64,000 nt of DNA from NCBI GenBank assembly GCA_949285785.1, contig CASEAG010000031.1:100957-164956 (forward strand). Reading direction: 5' to 3'. The position numbers were made by a program, and so were the translations under genes. This document shows positions 44,114 through 52,413 of this stretch, piece after piece. The notes beneath the pieces were generated by a model, which saw only the letters and a program-made list of their open reading frames with translations, did not search any database and was not told the DNA's origin. Numbering within the stretch: the first letter of the stretch is position 1; each line of letters opens with the position of its first letter. This stretch comes from an uncultured Spirochaetales bacterium. GTDB lineage: Bacteria; Spirochaetota; Spirochaetia; Sphaerochaetales; Sphaerochaetaceae.

Positions 44114-44788
44114 ATGAGGATTCTTGTCGCAGAGGACGAAGTCGAACTCAACAGGCTGATATGCCGCCGTCTGGAGGACGAGTCATGGACCGTAGACGGC
44201 GTACATGACGGCCAGAGCGCCCTGGATTATCTGGAGACGGGCGAGTACGACGTGGCCGTCCTGGACATCATGATGCCCAGACTGGACGGGCTGACCGTGC
44301 TCAGACGCTTTCGCGAAGGCGGAGGGAAGACGCCCGTGCTGTTCCTCACGGCGCGCGACGCCGTGGAGGACCGGGTGACGGGTCTTGACAGCGGAGCCGA
44401 CGACTATCTGGTCAAGCCGTTCTCGTTCCAGGAGCTGCTTGCCCGCATAAGGGTCCTCATACGAAGAAGCGGACAGTCGGATTCCAACCAGCTGCGTGTG
44501 GACGACCTGGTGCTGGACCTGTCCAGCCACAGGGTCTGGCGTGCGGGAGTGGAGATAGAACTCAGCGCCAAGGAGTATTCGATCCTCGAGTACATGATGC
44601 TCAACGAGGGGCGCATCCTCCAGCGCGAGAGCTTCCGAAGCCATGTCTGGTCCTGGGACTACGACGGGGAGTCCAACGTCGTGGACGTGTACATAAGGTT
44701 CCTCAGACGCAAGATAGACGAGGGACATGAGCGCAGGCTGATCCACACCGTTCGTGGGGCCGGCTACATGATCAGAGGTGGCGAATGA
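44114..44788 (+). CDS. OmpR/PhoB-family response regulator
   Basis: 224 residues. Receiver domain with acidic pair (VAEDE), phospho-acceptor Asp in VAVLDIMMP, Thr in FLTARD and Lys in LVKPF; then a winged-helix DNA-binding domain ending VDVYIRFLRRKID...TVRGAGYMI. Overlaps the kinase gene by 4 bases. GGAGG lies 5 bases upstream of the chosen ATG (44111 is an alternative). Confidence 0.96.
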   Translation: MRILVAEDEVELNRLICRRLEDESWTVDGVHDGQSALDYLETGEYDVAVLDIMMPRLDGLTVLRRFREGGGKTPVLFLTARDAVEDRVTGLDSGADDYLVKPFSFQELLARIRVLIRRSGQSDSNQLRVDDLVLDLSSHRVWRAGVEIELSAKEYSILEYMMLNEGRILQRESFRSHVWSWDYDGESNVVDVYIRFLRRKIDEGHERRLIHTVRGAGYMIRGGE

Positions 44789-46119
44789 CGATAAAGAAGC
44801 GCATAGTCGTATGGTATACGCTGTGGATGGGCCTGCTGGCCATATTGCTGATGGCCGCCGTCGTGTCGGCAAGCGACATCCTGGTGCGCCGCGAGGCGAT
44901 GGAGGACCTGGCGGAGGAGGTTGACGATGCGATGGAGGACGCCTGGATGTACGACGGGCGCCTCGTCATCGACGACATCGACTTCTACGACGACGGGATA
45001 TACATCCAGATATTCGACCGTGACGGCAATCTCCTGGCCGGGATGGATGACGACGACTTCCCGCCCCTGACGTATGACCTGGGCACCGTCTATGATGACG
45101 GCAGATGGCTCGTCCTCGTGAACGAGAACAGGGACGGTCTGGTCGTCAGGGGACTCATGAGGACATATGGCATGGGGTCGTACATAGGATCCGTCCAGAT
45201 CCTGTCCCTCATACTCCTGCCAGTCGTCATAGCGCTTGCGGCCCTGGGCGGCTACTTCATCGTACGCCGCTCTTTCCTTCCGGCCGACAGGGCGATCGAG
45301 GCCGCAGACCGCATCATCGACTCGAACGACCTGTCACGCCGCATCGCTCTGGGCGAGGGCAACGACGAGATCCATCGCATGGCATCGGCGTTCGACTCCA
45401 TGCTTGATCGTCTGGAGGAGGCCTTCCAGAAGGAGAAGCAGTTCACCAGCGACGCCTCGCATGAGCTCAGGACGCCGTTGTCCGTCATAAAGGCCGAGTG
45501 CGAATACGCGCTCTCGCACAGCGACGACAGGGGCAGGATGGAGGAGGCGCTAAGGCAGATAGACCGTCAGGGCGACAGGATGATGGCGCTTGTGGGCGCT
45601 CTGCTTGCGATAGCACGTGCCGACCGCGGCACTCTCGCCCCGAAATACGAGAGCTTCGACCTGGTTGAGCTGGTCAGGGTCGTCTCCTCCAGCCTCGAGG
45701 ACAAGGCGGGGGATAAGAGCATCACAATCTCTTCCAAGATGCCTGACAGCCTGGTCGTCACGAGCGACCAGGGCATGATCACTCGGGTGCTGGTGAACTA
45801 CATGTCGAATGCGATCCAGTACACGGACGAAGGCGGCTGGGTGCTTGTCAGGCTCCGTGACAGAGGCGACATGGTGGAGATCGCGGTCGAGGACAACGGA
45901 ATCGGAATCGCGGACTACAACCAGGCCAGGATCTGGGACAGGTTCTACCAGGTGGATCCGTCGCGCAGCGTCTCGTCATCGGGTGCGGGCCTCGGCCTTG
46001 CGATGGTCAAGGGCATGGCCGAGGCCCTGTCGGGGAGCGTCTCCGTGGAGAGCGCACCGGGACAGGGGAGCGTGTTCACGTTCACTTTCCCGAAGAATCC
46101 ACGGAAGGATGTCGGGTGA
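44785..46119 (+). CDS. Sensor histidine kinase
   Basis: 444-residue membrane kinase. Two transmembrane helices (about 8-30 and 137-158) enclose an acidic extracytoplasmic domain of about 105 residues; HAMP follows; H box SDASHELRTPLSV, N box NYMSNAIQYT, G boxes DNGIGIAD and GAGLGLAMV. The acidic sensor (many Asp, e.g. DDIDFYDDGIY, GMDDDDF) might bind cations; this is inference only. Partner of the preceding regulator. Confidence 0.95.
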   Translation: MTIKKRIVVWYTLWMGLLAILLMAAVVSASDILVRREAMEDLAEEVDDAMEDAWMYDGRLVIDDIDFYDDGIYIQIFDRDGNLLAGMDDDDFPPLTYDLGTVYDDGRWLVLVNENRDGLVVRGLMRTYGMGSYIGSVQILSLILLPVVIALAALGGYFIVRRSFLPADRAIEAADRIIDSNDLSRRIALGEGNDEIHRMASAFDSMLDRLEEAFQKEKQFTSDASHELRTPLSVIKAECEYALSHSDDRGRMEEALRQIDRQGDRMMALVGALLAIARADRGTLAPKYESFDLVELVRVVSSSLEDKAGDKSITISSKMPDSLVVTSDQGMITRVLVNYMSNAIQYTDEGGWVLVRLRDRGDMVEIAVEDNGIGIADYNQARIWDRFYQVDPSRSVSSSGAGLGLAMVKGMAEALSGSVSVESAPGQGSVFTFTFPKNPRKDVG

Positions 46120-46191
46120 TTTGTGATATTCTTCCGTGAATGTCGACTTTCTTCCTTTTCCGATGTATCCTTCTTGTAGAAGGAGATGTCT

Positions 46192-48051
46192 ATGGATGAT
46201 TTCATGCTTGTCAGGGATGCTGCGGCCAAGTGGGGAATAAGCGAGCGTCGTGTATCATCATTATGCAAAGACGGAAGGATAGATGGAGCCATCAGGAACG
46301 GACATGCATGGATGATACCTTGTGATGCCGGACGTCCAGCAGACAGGCGTGTCATAAGCGGTGCATATGCGAAAGCGGATGGAAACCGCAAGCTTCCATT
46401 GCCTGTCGGAATAAGCGATTACGTGGTGGCGTCGACAGACTGCTATTATGTTGACAAGACGTTGATGATCCGGGACGTCATAGACGAAAAGGGACGAATA
46501 CTGATGTGGACCCGTCCAAGGCGTTTCGGCAAGACGCTGAACATGGATATGCTGCGCGTGTTCTTCGAGAAGAGCGGCGATGACACATCCGTCCATTTCC
46601 GCAACAGGGACATATGGCGTTGCGGGAGCAGGTATGTCGGGGAGCAGGGCCGCTACCCGGTCATCTGCCTTTCCTTCAAGGATGTCAAGGAGAGGAGCTA
46701 TGCTGAAGCGTATGCATTGCTGAGGCATGTGATCTCCGTGGAGGCGGACAGACATTCATATCTCCTCACAAGCGACAGCTGTTCCGAGCGCGACAGGCGT
46801 GAACTGGCATCCGTCATCGATGGCAGTGCATCGGATGCTTCATGTGCATGTTCGCTTGCGCTGCTGTCCAGAATGCTTCATGCCCATCATGGAACGCCCG
46901 CAATCATCATGATCGACGAGTATGACACGCCGATCCAGAGCGCCTATGCCAATGGGTATTATGAAGACATGGTATCCTTTATGCGGGTCTTTCTGTCGTC
47001 CGGACTGAAGGATAACAGGAATCTGGCATATGGCTTCCTCACGGGAATACTCAGAGTGGCGAAGGAAAGCCTTTTCAGTGGACTGAACAATCTGAAGGTG
47101 TATTCCATACTTTCATCACGGTATTCATCCTATTTCGGCTTCTCGAGGGATGAGGTGTCTCGTATGTGTTCATACTACGGTGTCGAAGACAGGATGGTGG
47201 ATCTGGTCAGATGGTATGACGGATATCATTTCGGAAGCCATGAGATCTTCAATCCATGGTCGGTTGCATGCTGTCTGGATGATGGATGCAGACTTGCACC
47301 TTACTGGCTGGCGACCAGCAGCAATGACCTCATCGCCAAGGTCATCGATGGCATGGATGACGACAGCCGCCGACAGCTGCTGTCTCTGGTACAGGAAGGT
47401 GCATCTCTCTCCACGACGGTGGATACGGCGGTGGTCTATCCCCGTCTGCATGACGACCCTCCCTCGGTATACAGCTTTCTCCTCATGGCCGGGTATCTGG
47501 ATGCCGGAGATGGGACGGGAGATGAGAGTGCATGGTCGTGCACGGTCTCCATCCCCAATCTCGAAGTCTCCAAGGCCTTCAGCCGGGAGATCGTCTCGAG
47601 GATGAGGAATATCGTGAGTCCATCTGTCTCGTCGGAGATCGAGAGGGCGCTCGTCAACGGCGACGGCAATGCCCTGAGGGATCATCTGAAAGGCCTGCTC
47701 ATGAGAAGCGCAAGCCATTTCGATACCGCTAAGGAGGACTTCTTCCATGGCATTGTCCTCTGCCTCTGCGCTCTTACAGGAGGCTATTACACCACATCCA
47801 ACAGAGAGGCAGGCGATGGCCGATATGACATACAGATGCTTCCTTATGACAGAAGCCGCCCGGGGATGCTGATTGAGCTGAAGGCGGAGAGGGGCTGCTC
47901 GTCTGAGCGGTTGAAAGCCCTTGCTCAGGAAGGCCTGGAACAGATCAGGGACAGAAACTACTGTGTCGATCTGCTTTCACACGGAGTGGGTACCATCTTT
48001 CTTTATTCCGTTGCATTCAGTGGAAAGGATGTGGAGATCGTCTGCGTATGA
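46192..48051 (+). CDS. AAA-ATPase-like / PD-(D/E)XK nuclease protein with N-terminal HTH
   Basis: 619 residues. An N-terminal excisionase/MerR-like helix-turn-helix (about 5-45: LVRDAAAKWGISERRVSSLCKDGRI) is followed by the AAA-ATPase_like domain (YYVDKTLMI, then WTRPRRFGKTLNM as the P loop and IIMIDEYDTPIQ as Walker B). The C-terminal PD-(D/E)XK region shows GRYDIQML and LIELKAE. Such proteins are often found in multiple paralogous copies in gut bacteria; the function is not known. Codon choice is noticeably less GC-rich than its neighbours, which suggests acquisition. RBS AAGGAG favours ATG 46192 over 46186. Confidence 0.87.
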   Translation: MDDFMLVRDAAAKWGISERRVSSLCKDGRIDGAIRNGHAWMIPCDAGRPADRRVISGAYAKADGNRKLPLPVGISDYVVASTDCYYVDKTLMIRDVIDEKGRILMWTRPRRFGKTLNMDMLRVFFEKSGDDTSVHFRNRDIWRCGSRYVGEQGRYPVICLSFKDVKERSYAEAYALLRHVISVEADRHSYLLTSDSCSERDRRELASVIDGSASDASCACSLALLSRMLHAHHGTPAIIMIDEYDTPIQSAYANGYYEDMVSFMRVFLSSGLKDNRNLAYGFLTGILRVAKESLFSGLNNLKVYSILSSRYSSYFGFSRDEVSRMCSYYGVEDRMVDLVRWYDGYHFGSHEIFNPWSVACCLDDGCRLAPYWLATSSNDLIAKVIDGMDDDSRRQLLSLVQEGASLSTTVDTAVVYPRLHDDPPSVYSFLLMAGYLDAGDGTGDESAWSCTVSIPNLEVSKAFSREIVSRMRNIVSPSVSSEIERALVNGDGNALRDHLKGLLMRSASHFDTAKEDFFHGIVLCLCALTGGYYTTSNREAGDGRYDIQMLPYDRSRPGMLIELKAERGCSSERLKALAQEGLEQIRDRNYCVDLLSHGVGTIFLYSVAFSGKDVEIVCV

Positions 48052-49214
48052 AAGGCCTTGGCATAGAAGACGGGAAAGCAGCTGGTGATGCTGCCATGCC
48101 AGAATCCGTATATGTAACAGGTCTGGACTTCACACGTTCGATCCGGCTCTTCGACCATCTGCAGAACGGGGGCCGCGCTCTTCTCGAGACGACCACGCGC
48201 CGTCTGATGAAGATTCTTCGCTTCCCGTTCGTACTCATCGTCACATGCGACAGGGCGGAGGTCTTGGGCATGGGCAGGGCATCATGCGAGGTGCTGGAGC
48301 GTGCACTGTCCGTCAGCCCGATAGCTGCGGCGAAGTGCAGGTACTCTCTGGAGGGGGAGGAAGCCGAGAGACATGTCATGCTGCTTGCCACCGGCACGAT
48401 ATCCCCGCTGTTCGGAGAGGACACCGTGCAGGGGCAGATCGCCATGGCATGCGACGTCGCCCGCCTGTCGGGAAGCTCATGTCCGGCTCTAAACAAACTG
48501 TGCAACATGGCCGTGGCCTTCTCCAAGAGGATGCACTCGACATACCGCATACGCGTGTTCGACCACAGCATCGCAGCCGAGGTCGCCAGGCGTTTGAAGG
48601 GCATGCCCAACATACTGGTCACAGGCTCGGGAGAAGGTGCAAGAATCGTTGCCGGAGCATTGCTCGAGGACGGACATGAGGTGCACATGGCACTTAGGGA
48701 CGAGACCAAGACCTTCCTCATACCGGTCGGTGCACGTGCCGTGTCGTATGATGACAGGATGAGTGAGGCGAAATGGGCCGATGCCGTGGTCAGCGCATCG
48801 TCCGGACTGTATCATACGTTCAGCGTGCAGGAGTGCCTCGAGATAGCCCCCAGGCCGATGTTCGACCTCGCCTCTCCCGACGACCTGCCCGACGCCGAAA
48901 ACGTGACACATCTTGCAGACATGCGCATAGCGCAGCCAGAAAAGGAGGCCGTGATCCGTCTCGTCGCTTGCGAGGCCGACAGGGAGATGGCCGCCTACAG
49001 GGCCTGGAGGGAGAAGGCCGAGGGGCATGTGGAGCTCGAGGACAGGGCCGAGGAGGTCGCCATCGAGGCCATGAGACGGCTGTCGGGGTGTGTCCATGGC
49101 CTCGGCCTGGACGATGATGGCGAGCGCAGAGTGAGGCAGACGATCCTGGACAGCGTCAAGAAGGCATATGTCACGAAGGAGTATGCCTGGCGTAAAGGCG
49201 CACGGGGATGTTGA
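48048..49214 (+). CDS. Glutamyl-tRNA reductase homologue
   Basis: 388 residues. Related to HemA, which reduces Glu-tRNA to glutamate-1-semialdehyde. The nucleophile motif is VTCDRAEV (usually STCNRTE), GEDTVQGQIAMA matches GExQIxGQ, SKRMHSTYRI the central helix, and VTGSGEGARIVAGAL the NADPH loop; a C-terminal dimer helix region is present. No other heme, siroheme or B12 gene is in the window. ATGA overlap with the AAA gene; a later ATG at 48096 is also possible. Whether it still makes tetrapyrrole precursors is open. Confidence 0.82.
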   Translation: MKGLGIEDGKAAGDAAMPESVYVTGLDFTRSIRLFDHLQNGGRALLETTTRRLMKILRFPFVLIVTCDRAEVLGMGRASCEVLERALSVSPIAAAKCRYSLEGEEAERHVMLLATGTISPLFGEDTVQGQIAMACDVARLSGSSCPALNKLCNMAVAFSKRMHSTYRIRVFDHSIAAEVARRLKGMPNILVTGSGEGARIVAGALLEDGHEVHMALRDETKTFLIPVGARAVSYDDRMSEAKWADAVVSASSGLYHTFSVQECLEIAPRPMFDLASPDDLPDAENVTHLADMRIAQPEKEAVIRLVACEADREMAAYRAWREKAEGHVELEDRAEEVAIEAMRRLSGCVHGLGLDDDGERRVRQTILDSVKKAYVTKEYAWRKGARGC

Positions 49215-49263
49215 ATTCGTGTTTTTCTCCGTTTTACCAATGGACATGAGGTCCTGTCGGTGG

Positions 49264-49318
49264 GAGAATCTGGAGAAAGATGGAAAAAAGTTTCCTTCTT
49301 TCATTCTCTTTTAATTTT
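49264..49318 (+). terminator. Terminator after the hemA-like gene
   Basis: Long interrupted stem: GAGAAT...GAAAG..GGAAA / TTTCC..CTTTC.ATTCTC, loop AAAG, followed by TTTTAATTTT. Confidence 0.8.
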
Positions 49319-49376
49319 CGCCCTGTAATGTAGGGCCATCGAGAAGAAAAAGGAAAAGTGAAAGGAGATGATCGAT

Positions 49377-50117
49377 ATGAAGAACAAGAGAATGTCCCTG
49401 GTTGTCGTGATGCTGGTGCTCGCTTCGGCGGTGCTCTTCGCCGCAGACGGCTACATCAGCCGTGAGAAGGCAATGGAGATCGCGCTTGCGGATGCAGGCG
49501 TGGAGAAAGGGCAGGCGAGCTTCGTGCGCTCACACCTGGACCGCGACGACGGACGCATGATCTACGATGTCGAGTTCTATGTCGCCGACATGGAGTACGA
49601 CTACGAGATCGACGCCGTCGACGGCGAGATCCTCGCCCAGGACCGCGATGCGGAGTACTGGGGCGAATGGGGAAGGAACGAGGTGTCCATAAGCGAGGAG
49701 GAGGCGACCCGCATCGCACTTGATGATGCCAAGGTGACCGACACGCTCTATGTCAGGACCAATCTGGACCGTGACGACGGACGCTTCGTCTACGAGATCG
49801 AGTTCGGCACCCAGGACAGGGAGTACGAGTACAAGATCGATGCCGCCAGCGGCAGAATCCGCGAGACGGACATCGAGCGCGTGAAGAGGACGTCCGTTGC
49901 AGACGCCAAGGTCTCGATCGAGGAGGCTGCGGCGATGGTCATGGAGCGCATCGGGGATGGAATCGGACGCGATGACATCAGGATCCGCCAGGACCGTGAC
50001 GACGGAAGGATCGTCTACGAAGGCGATGCCTGGTACGGAAAGTATGAATACGAGTTCGAGATCGATGCCACGACCGGACGCTTCCGCGACTGGGAGAGGG
50101 AGAGGATCGACTGGTAG
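49377..50117 (+). CDS. Exported triple-PepSY protein
   Basis: 246 residues. Signal peptide (MKNKRMSLVVVMLVLASAVLFAAD), then three PepSY domains of about 75 residues, each with a DRDDGRxxYxxEF/W core (near 58, 130 and 205) and a YxYEIDA-type strand. PepSY proteins are periplasmic or surface and are often encoded near two-component systems; one lies 3 kb upstream here. RBS AAAGGAG sits 9 bases before this ATG. Confidence 0.9.
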   Translation: MKNKRMSLVVVMLVLASAVLFAADGYISREKAMEIALADAGVEKGQASFVRSHLDRDDGRMIYDVEFYVADMEYDYEIDAVDGEILAQDRDAEYWGEWGRNEVSISEEEATRIALDDAKVTDTLYVRTNLDRDDGRFVYEIEFGTQDREYEYKIDAASGRIRETDIERVKRTSVADAKVSIEEAAAMVMERIGDGIGRDDIRIRQDRDDGRIVYEGDAWYGKYEYEFEIDATTGRFRDWERERIDW

Positions 50118-50137
50118 TCACAATTCATGAAGTAGGG

Positions 50138-50159
50138 GAAGGCGGGGCGACCCGCCTTC
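50138..50159 (+). terminator. Terminator after the PepSY gene
   Basis: Perfect 9-bp stem GAAGGCGGG/CCCGCCTTC with a GCGA tetraloop, followed by TTCG. Confidence 0.75.
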
Positions 50160-50191
50160 TTCGCATCCAAGGGCATGATGTGAATGTTTTT

Positions 50192-50246
50192 TTGTAAACC
50201 GTGGTTTTAAATGAGGTTTACATAGCCTCTGTCCACATGCTATTCT
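50192..50246 (+). promoter_or_regulatory. BirA-type operator and promoter of bioMN
   Basis: TTGTAAACC (50192-50200), 14 bases, GGTTTACAT (50215-50223): matches the known BirA half-sites TTGTAAACC/GGTTTACAA. The right half contains the -35 TTTACA (50217-50222); after 18 bases comes TATTCT (50241-50246), 7 bases before ATG, so the mRNA appears leaderless. Bound BirA-biotin would block the promoter. Confidence 0.85.
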
Positions 50247-50253
50247 CCCCACC

Positions 50254-50988
50254 ATGGATGCGCTTCGTGTAGAGGATGTCTCCCTGTCGATCGGGGAAAG
50301 TGGAATACTTGACGGTGTCTCGTTCTCCTTGGAAAAGGGGACGTTCAGTGCCATGTGCGGTCATAACGGCGCCGGCAAGAGCCAGCTGCTGAGAATCATC
50401 AAGGGTCTTGCCAGACCTTCCTCCGGCCGCATTCTTCTGGATGGACGCGAATGCAGTGCGAAGGAGAGGATGCGTAGGGTCGGGCTCGTCTTCCAGGACG
50501 CCCAGATGCAGATGGTGGCGCAGAGCGTGGAGAAGGACATAGCCTTCGGCCCCGAGAACCTGGGGCTGGACAGGGGCGAGGTGTCCAGACGTGTCGGGAT
50601 GGCGCTGGCCCTGATGGGGCTCGAGGCTCATGCGAAGCAGCGTCCGCAGACCCTTTCAGGCGGCGAGCTGAGAAAGACGGCCATCGCCGGCGTCCTTGCC
50701 ATGGAGCCGGACGTCATCCTCATGGACGAACCCTTCGCGAACCTCGACTACCCGTCGACGCTGACGGTCATCAGGTCCCTGCTGGAGCTGCATGAGAAGG
50801 GCTTCACCATACTCGTGGTATCGCATGAGGCGGAGAAGTTCCTCCGCCATGCCGACCGCCTGATCGTGATGTCCCATGGCCGGGTGGTCGTGGACGGAAG
50901 GGCATGCGACGAATACCACAGGCTTGTCGAGAACGACATTTACATCCCGCCTGCGGCATCATTCGAGGATCTGACGTGGCTGGCATGA
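50254..50988 (+). CDS. bioM: Biotin ECF transporter ATPase BioM
   Basis: ABC ATPase of 244 residues energising biotin import with BioN and BioY. Walker A GHNGAGKSQL (Gln where Thr is commoner), Q loop VFQDAQMQ, signature LSGGELRKTA, Walker B VILMDEPF, switch His SHEAE. It overlaps bioN by 4 bases. The biotin assignment rests on the BirA operator and on the adjacent bioY. Confidence 0.92.
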   Translation: MDALRVEDVSLSIGESGILDGVSFSLEKGTFSAMCGHNGAGKSQLLRIIKGLARPSSGRILLDGRECSAKERMRRVGLVFQDAQMQMVAQSVEKDIAFGPENLGLDRGEVSRRVGMALALMGLEAHAKQRPQTLSGGELRKTAIAGVLAMEPDVILMDEPFANLDYPSTLTVIRSLLELHEKGFTILVVSHEAEKFLRHADRLIVMSHGRVVVDGRACDEYHRLVENDIYIPPAASFEDLTWLA

Positions 50989-51701
50989 CGATATTCCACT
51001 ACCGGCCTGCCGATACTCTTCTAAGCCGGATGAACCCCAATGCGAAGCTTGTCGCGCTACTCGTGTATTGCGCTGTAGTATCGAGTGCCGACGCTCCTTT
51101 TAAGCTTGTCATGTCGGCACTGCCGGCGCTTCTTGCCTGGCTCGTCCATCTTCCCTTGCGTGCGTATCTCAGGCAGAGCGTCTTCTTCATCCTCATGGCG
51201 CTGTGCCTTGCCCTGTCCTCATTGGCCGGCGGAGACGGCATGATCGAGATGGCCGCGTCCGGTGCCGGCTTCCTCTCGATGGTGCTCTCGTCGATGCTTC
51301 TTGCCGACTCGACGATGCCTGACGACCTGGCCCGTTCCCTGGCAGGGGCCTTGTCGCATGTGATGGGCAAGGCCGCCTACGGCGTTGCATCACTCGTCGA
51401 GGTGACGCTGGCCATGATCCCCGCGATCGTCGACAGCGCAGGAGGACTGTACGAGGCGAGGAGGGCAAGGGGCGCTTCGTTCATCAGGCATCCCCTGTCT
51501 TCGATGTCGTCCTATGCCGCGGGTGTGCTGGGCGACCTTCTGGACAAGGCCGGATCATATGCGGATGCGCTCTATTCGCGCGGCTATGACAACGCCGCAG
51601 TGCGCCATCGCCCGCGCTATCGTACATCTGATGTGCTCGTCATCGCATTCTCCCTGCTTGCGGGAATCATGTTCTTCATGTTCCCTGTGGTCGCCGATTG
51701 A
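50985..51701 (+). CDS. bioN: Biotin ECF transporter transmembrane subunit BioN
   Basis: 238-residue EcfT-family protein with five or six transmembrane helices. The cytoplasmic coupling motif YEARRARGASF (the conserved A-R-G type) is clear; a second ARG-like motif reads DALYSRGYD. It links the ATPase to the substrate-binding BioY. Confidence 0.9.
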   Translation: MTIFHYRPADTLLSRMNPNAKLVALLVYCAVVSSADAPFKLVMSALPALLAWLVHLPLRAYLRQSVFFILMALCLALSSLAGGDGMIEMAASGAGFLSMVLSSMLLADSTMPDDLARSLAGALSHVMGKAAYGVASLVEVTLAMIPAIVDSAGGLYEARRARGASFIRHPLSSMSSYAAGVLGDLLDKAGSYADALYSRGYDNAAVRHRPRYRTSDVLVIAFSLLAGIMFFMFPVVAD

Positions 51702-51750
51702 CCTGAATGGGAGTTTATTTGTAAACTCTGGTTCAGTTAGAGGTTTACAA
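51698..51750 (+). promoter_or_regulatory. BirA-type operator and promoter of bioY
   Basis: TTGACC (51698-51703), 18 bases, TAAACT (51722-51727). The -10 lies inside the operator TTGTAAACT (51719-51727), 14 bases, GGTTTACAA (51742-51750), whose spacing is identical to that of the bioMN operator. Confidence 0.85.
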
Positions 51751-51752
51751 TA

Positions 51753-52316
51753 ATGGACAGATCCAGAATCATGAGAACGGTCGTCACCGCGCTCTTCACG
51801 GCGCTTGTGGCCGCGGGTGCCTTCATAAGGATACCGATGGTGCCGGTTCCGATGACGCTCCAGACCTTCTTCGCCCTGGTCGCCGCAGCTTGTCTGCCGC
51901 CGACGATGGCCACAGTGAGCATGCTCGTCTATCTCTTCCTCGGTACCGTCGGTCTGCCGATATTCACGTCTGGAGGAGGGCTTGCAGCCCTGCTCGGGCC
52001 TACCGGTGGCTACCTCATCGGCCTCGTACCGGCCGTCCTTGCCGGTTCGCTCGTCATGAAGACGTCGTCTTCGATCGGGACCAGAGGTACGGCGATTCTG
52101 TCCGTCGTCGTTACGAACGTGCTTGTATATCTGGTCGGATTGCCATGGCTTTCGGCAAGTCTGGGTCTGTCGTTCACCGCGACCATTGCGGCAGGACTGC
52201 TGCCGTACATCGCCGGGGATGTCGTCAAGTCCGTCGTGACCGTCACTGTCGCCCCGTCCGTGAGGGCCCGTGTGGTGGATCTCGTCTCGAGGGATGATGA
52301 GCGGGAGCCCTGTTGA
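51753..52316 (+). CDS. bioY: Biotin-binding S component BioY
   Basis: 187 residues with six hydrophobic segments. BioY hallmarks: IRIPMVPVPMTLQTFFALVA, LPIFTSGGGLAALLGPTGGYLIG and the C-terminal LLPYIAGDVVKSVV. It starts 51 bases after bioN but has its own operator-promoter. Confidence 0.96.
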   Translation: MDRSRIMRTVVTALFTALVAAGAFIRIPMVPVPMTLQTFFALVAAACLPPTMATVSMLVYLFLGTVGLPIFTSGGGLAALLGPTGGYLIGLVPAVLAGSLVMKTSSSIGTRGTAILSVVVTNVLVYLVGLPWLSASLGLSFTATIAAGLLPYIAGDVVKSVVTVTVAPSVRARVVDLVSRDDEREPC

Positions 52317-52341
52317 GAAATACGGGCGGAAAGGATAGAAT
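52313..52341 (+). promoter_or_regulatory. Promoter of pyrG
   Basis: TTGAGA (52313-52318, overlapping the bioY stop), exactly 17 bases, TAGAAT (52336-52341). Transcription would start near 52347, only about 10 bases before the leader hairpin. Confidence 0.7.
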
Positions 52342-52356
52342 TCCGGCAGATCGGAC

Positions 52357-52400
52357 AAGGACGTCCTTCCCATTGCGGGATGGACGTCCTTTCCTTTTTT
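52357..52400 (+). terminator. Terminator hairpin in the pyrG leader (possible attenuator)
   Basis: AAGGACGTCC/GGACGTCCTT with inner CCC/GGG around ATTGC, then TTCC and six T. It lies between the pyrG promoter and its GGGAGGAG ribosome binding site. It also could simply end bioY. Position and pyrimidine-rich 5' arm recall the pyrG attenuator of Bacillus, though no GGGC start is visible. Confidence 0.8.
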
Positions 52401-52413
52401 CCGGGAGGAGAGC

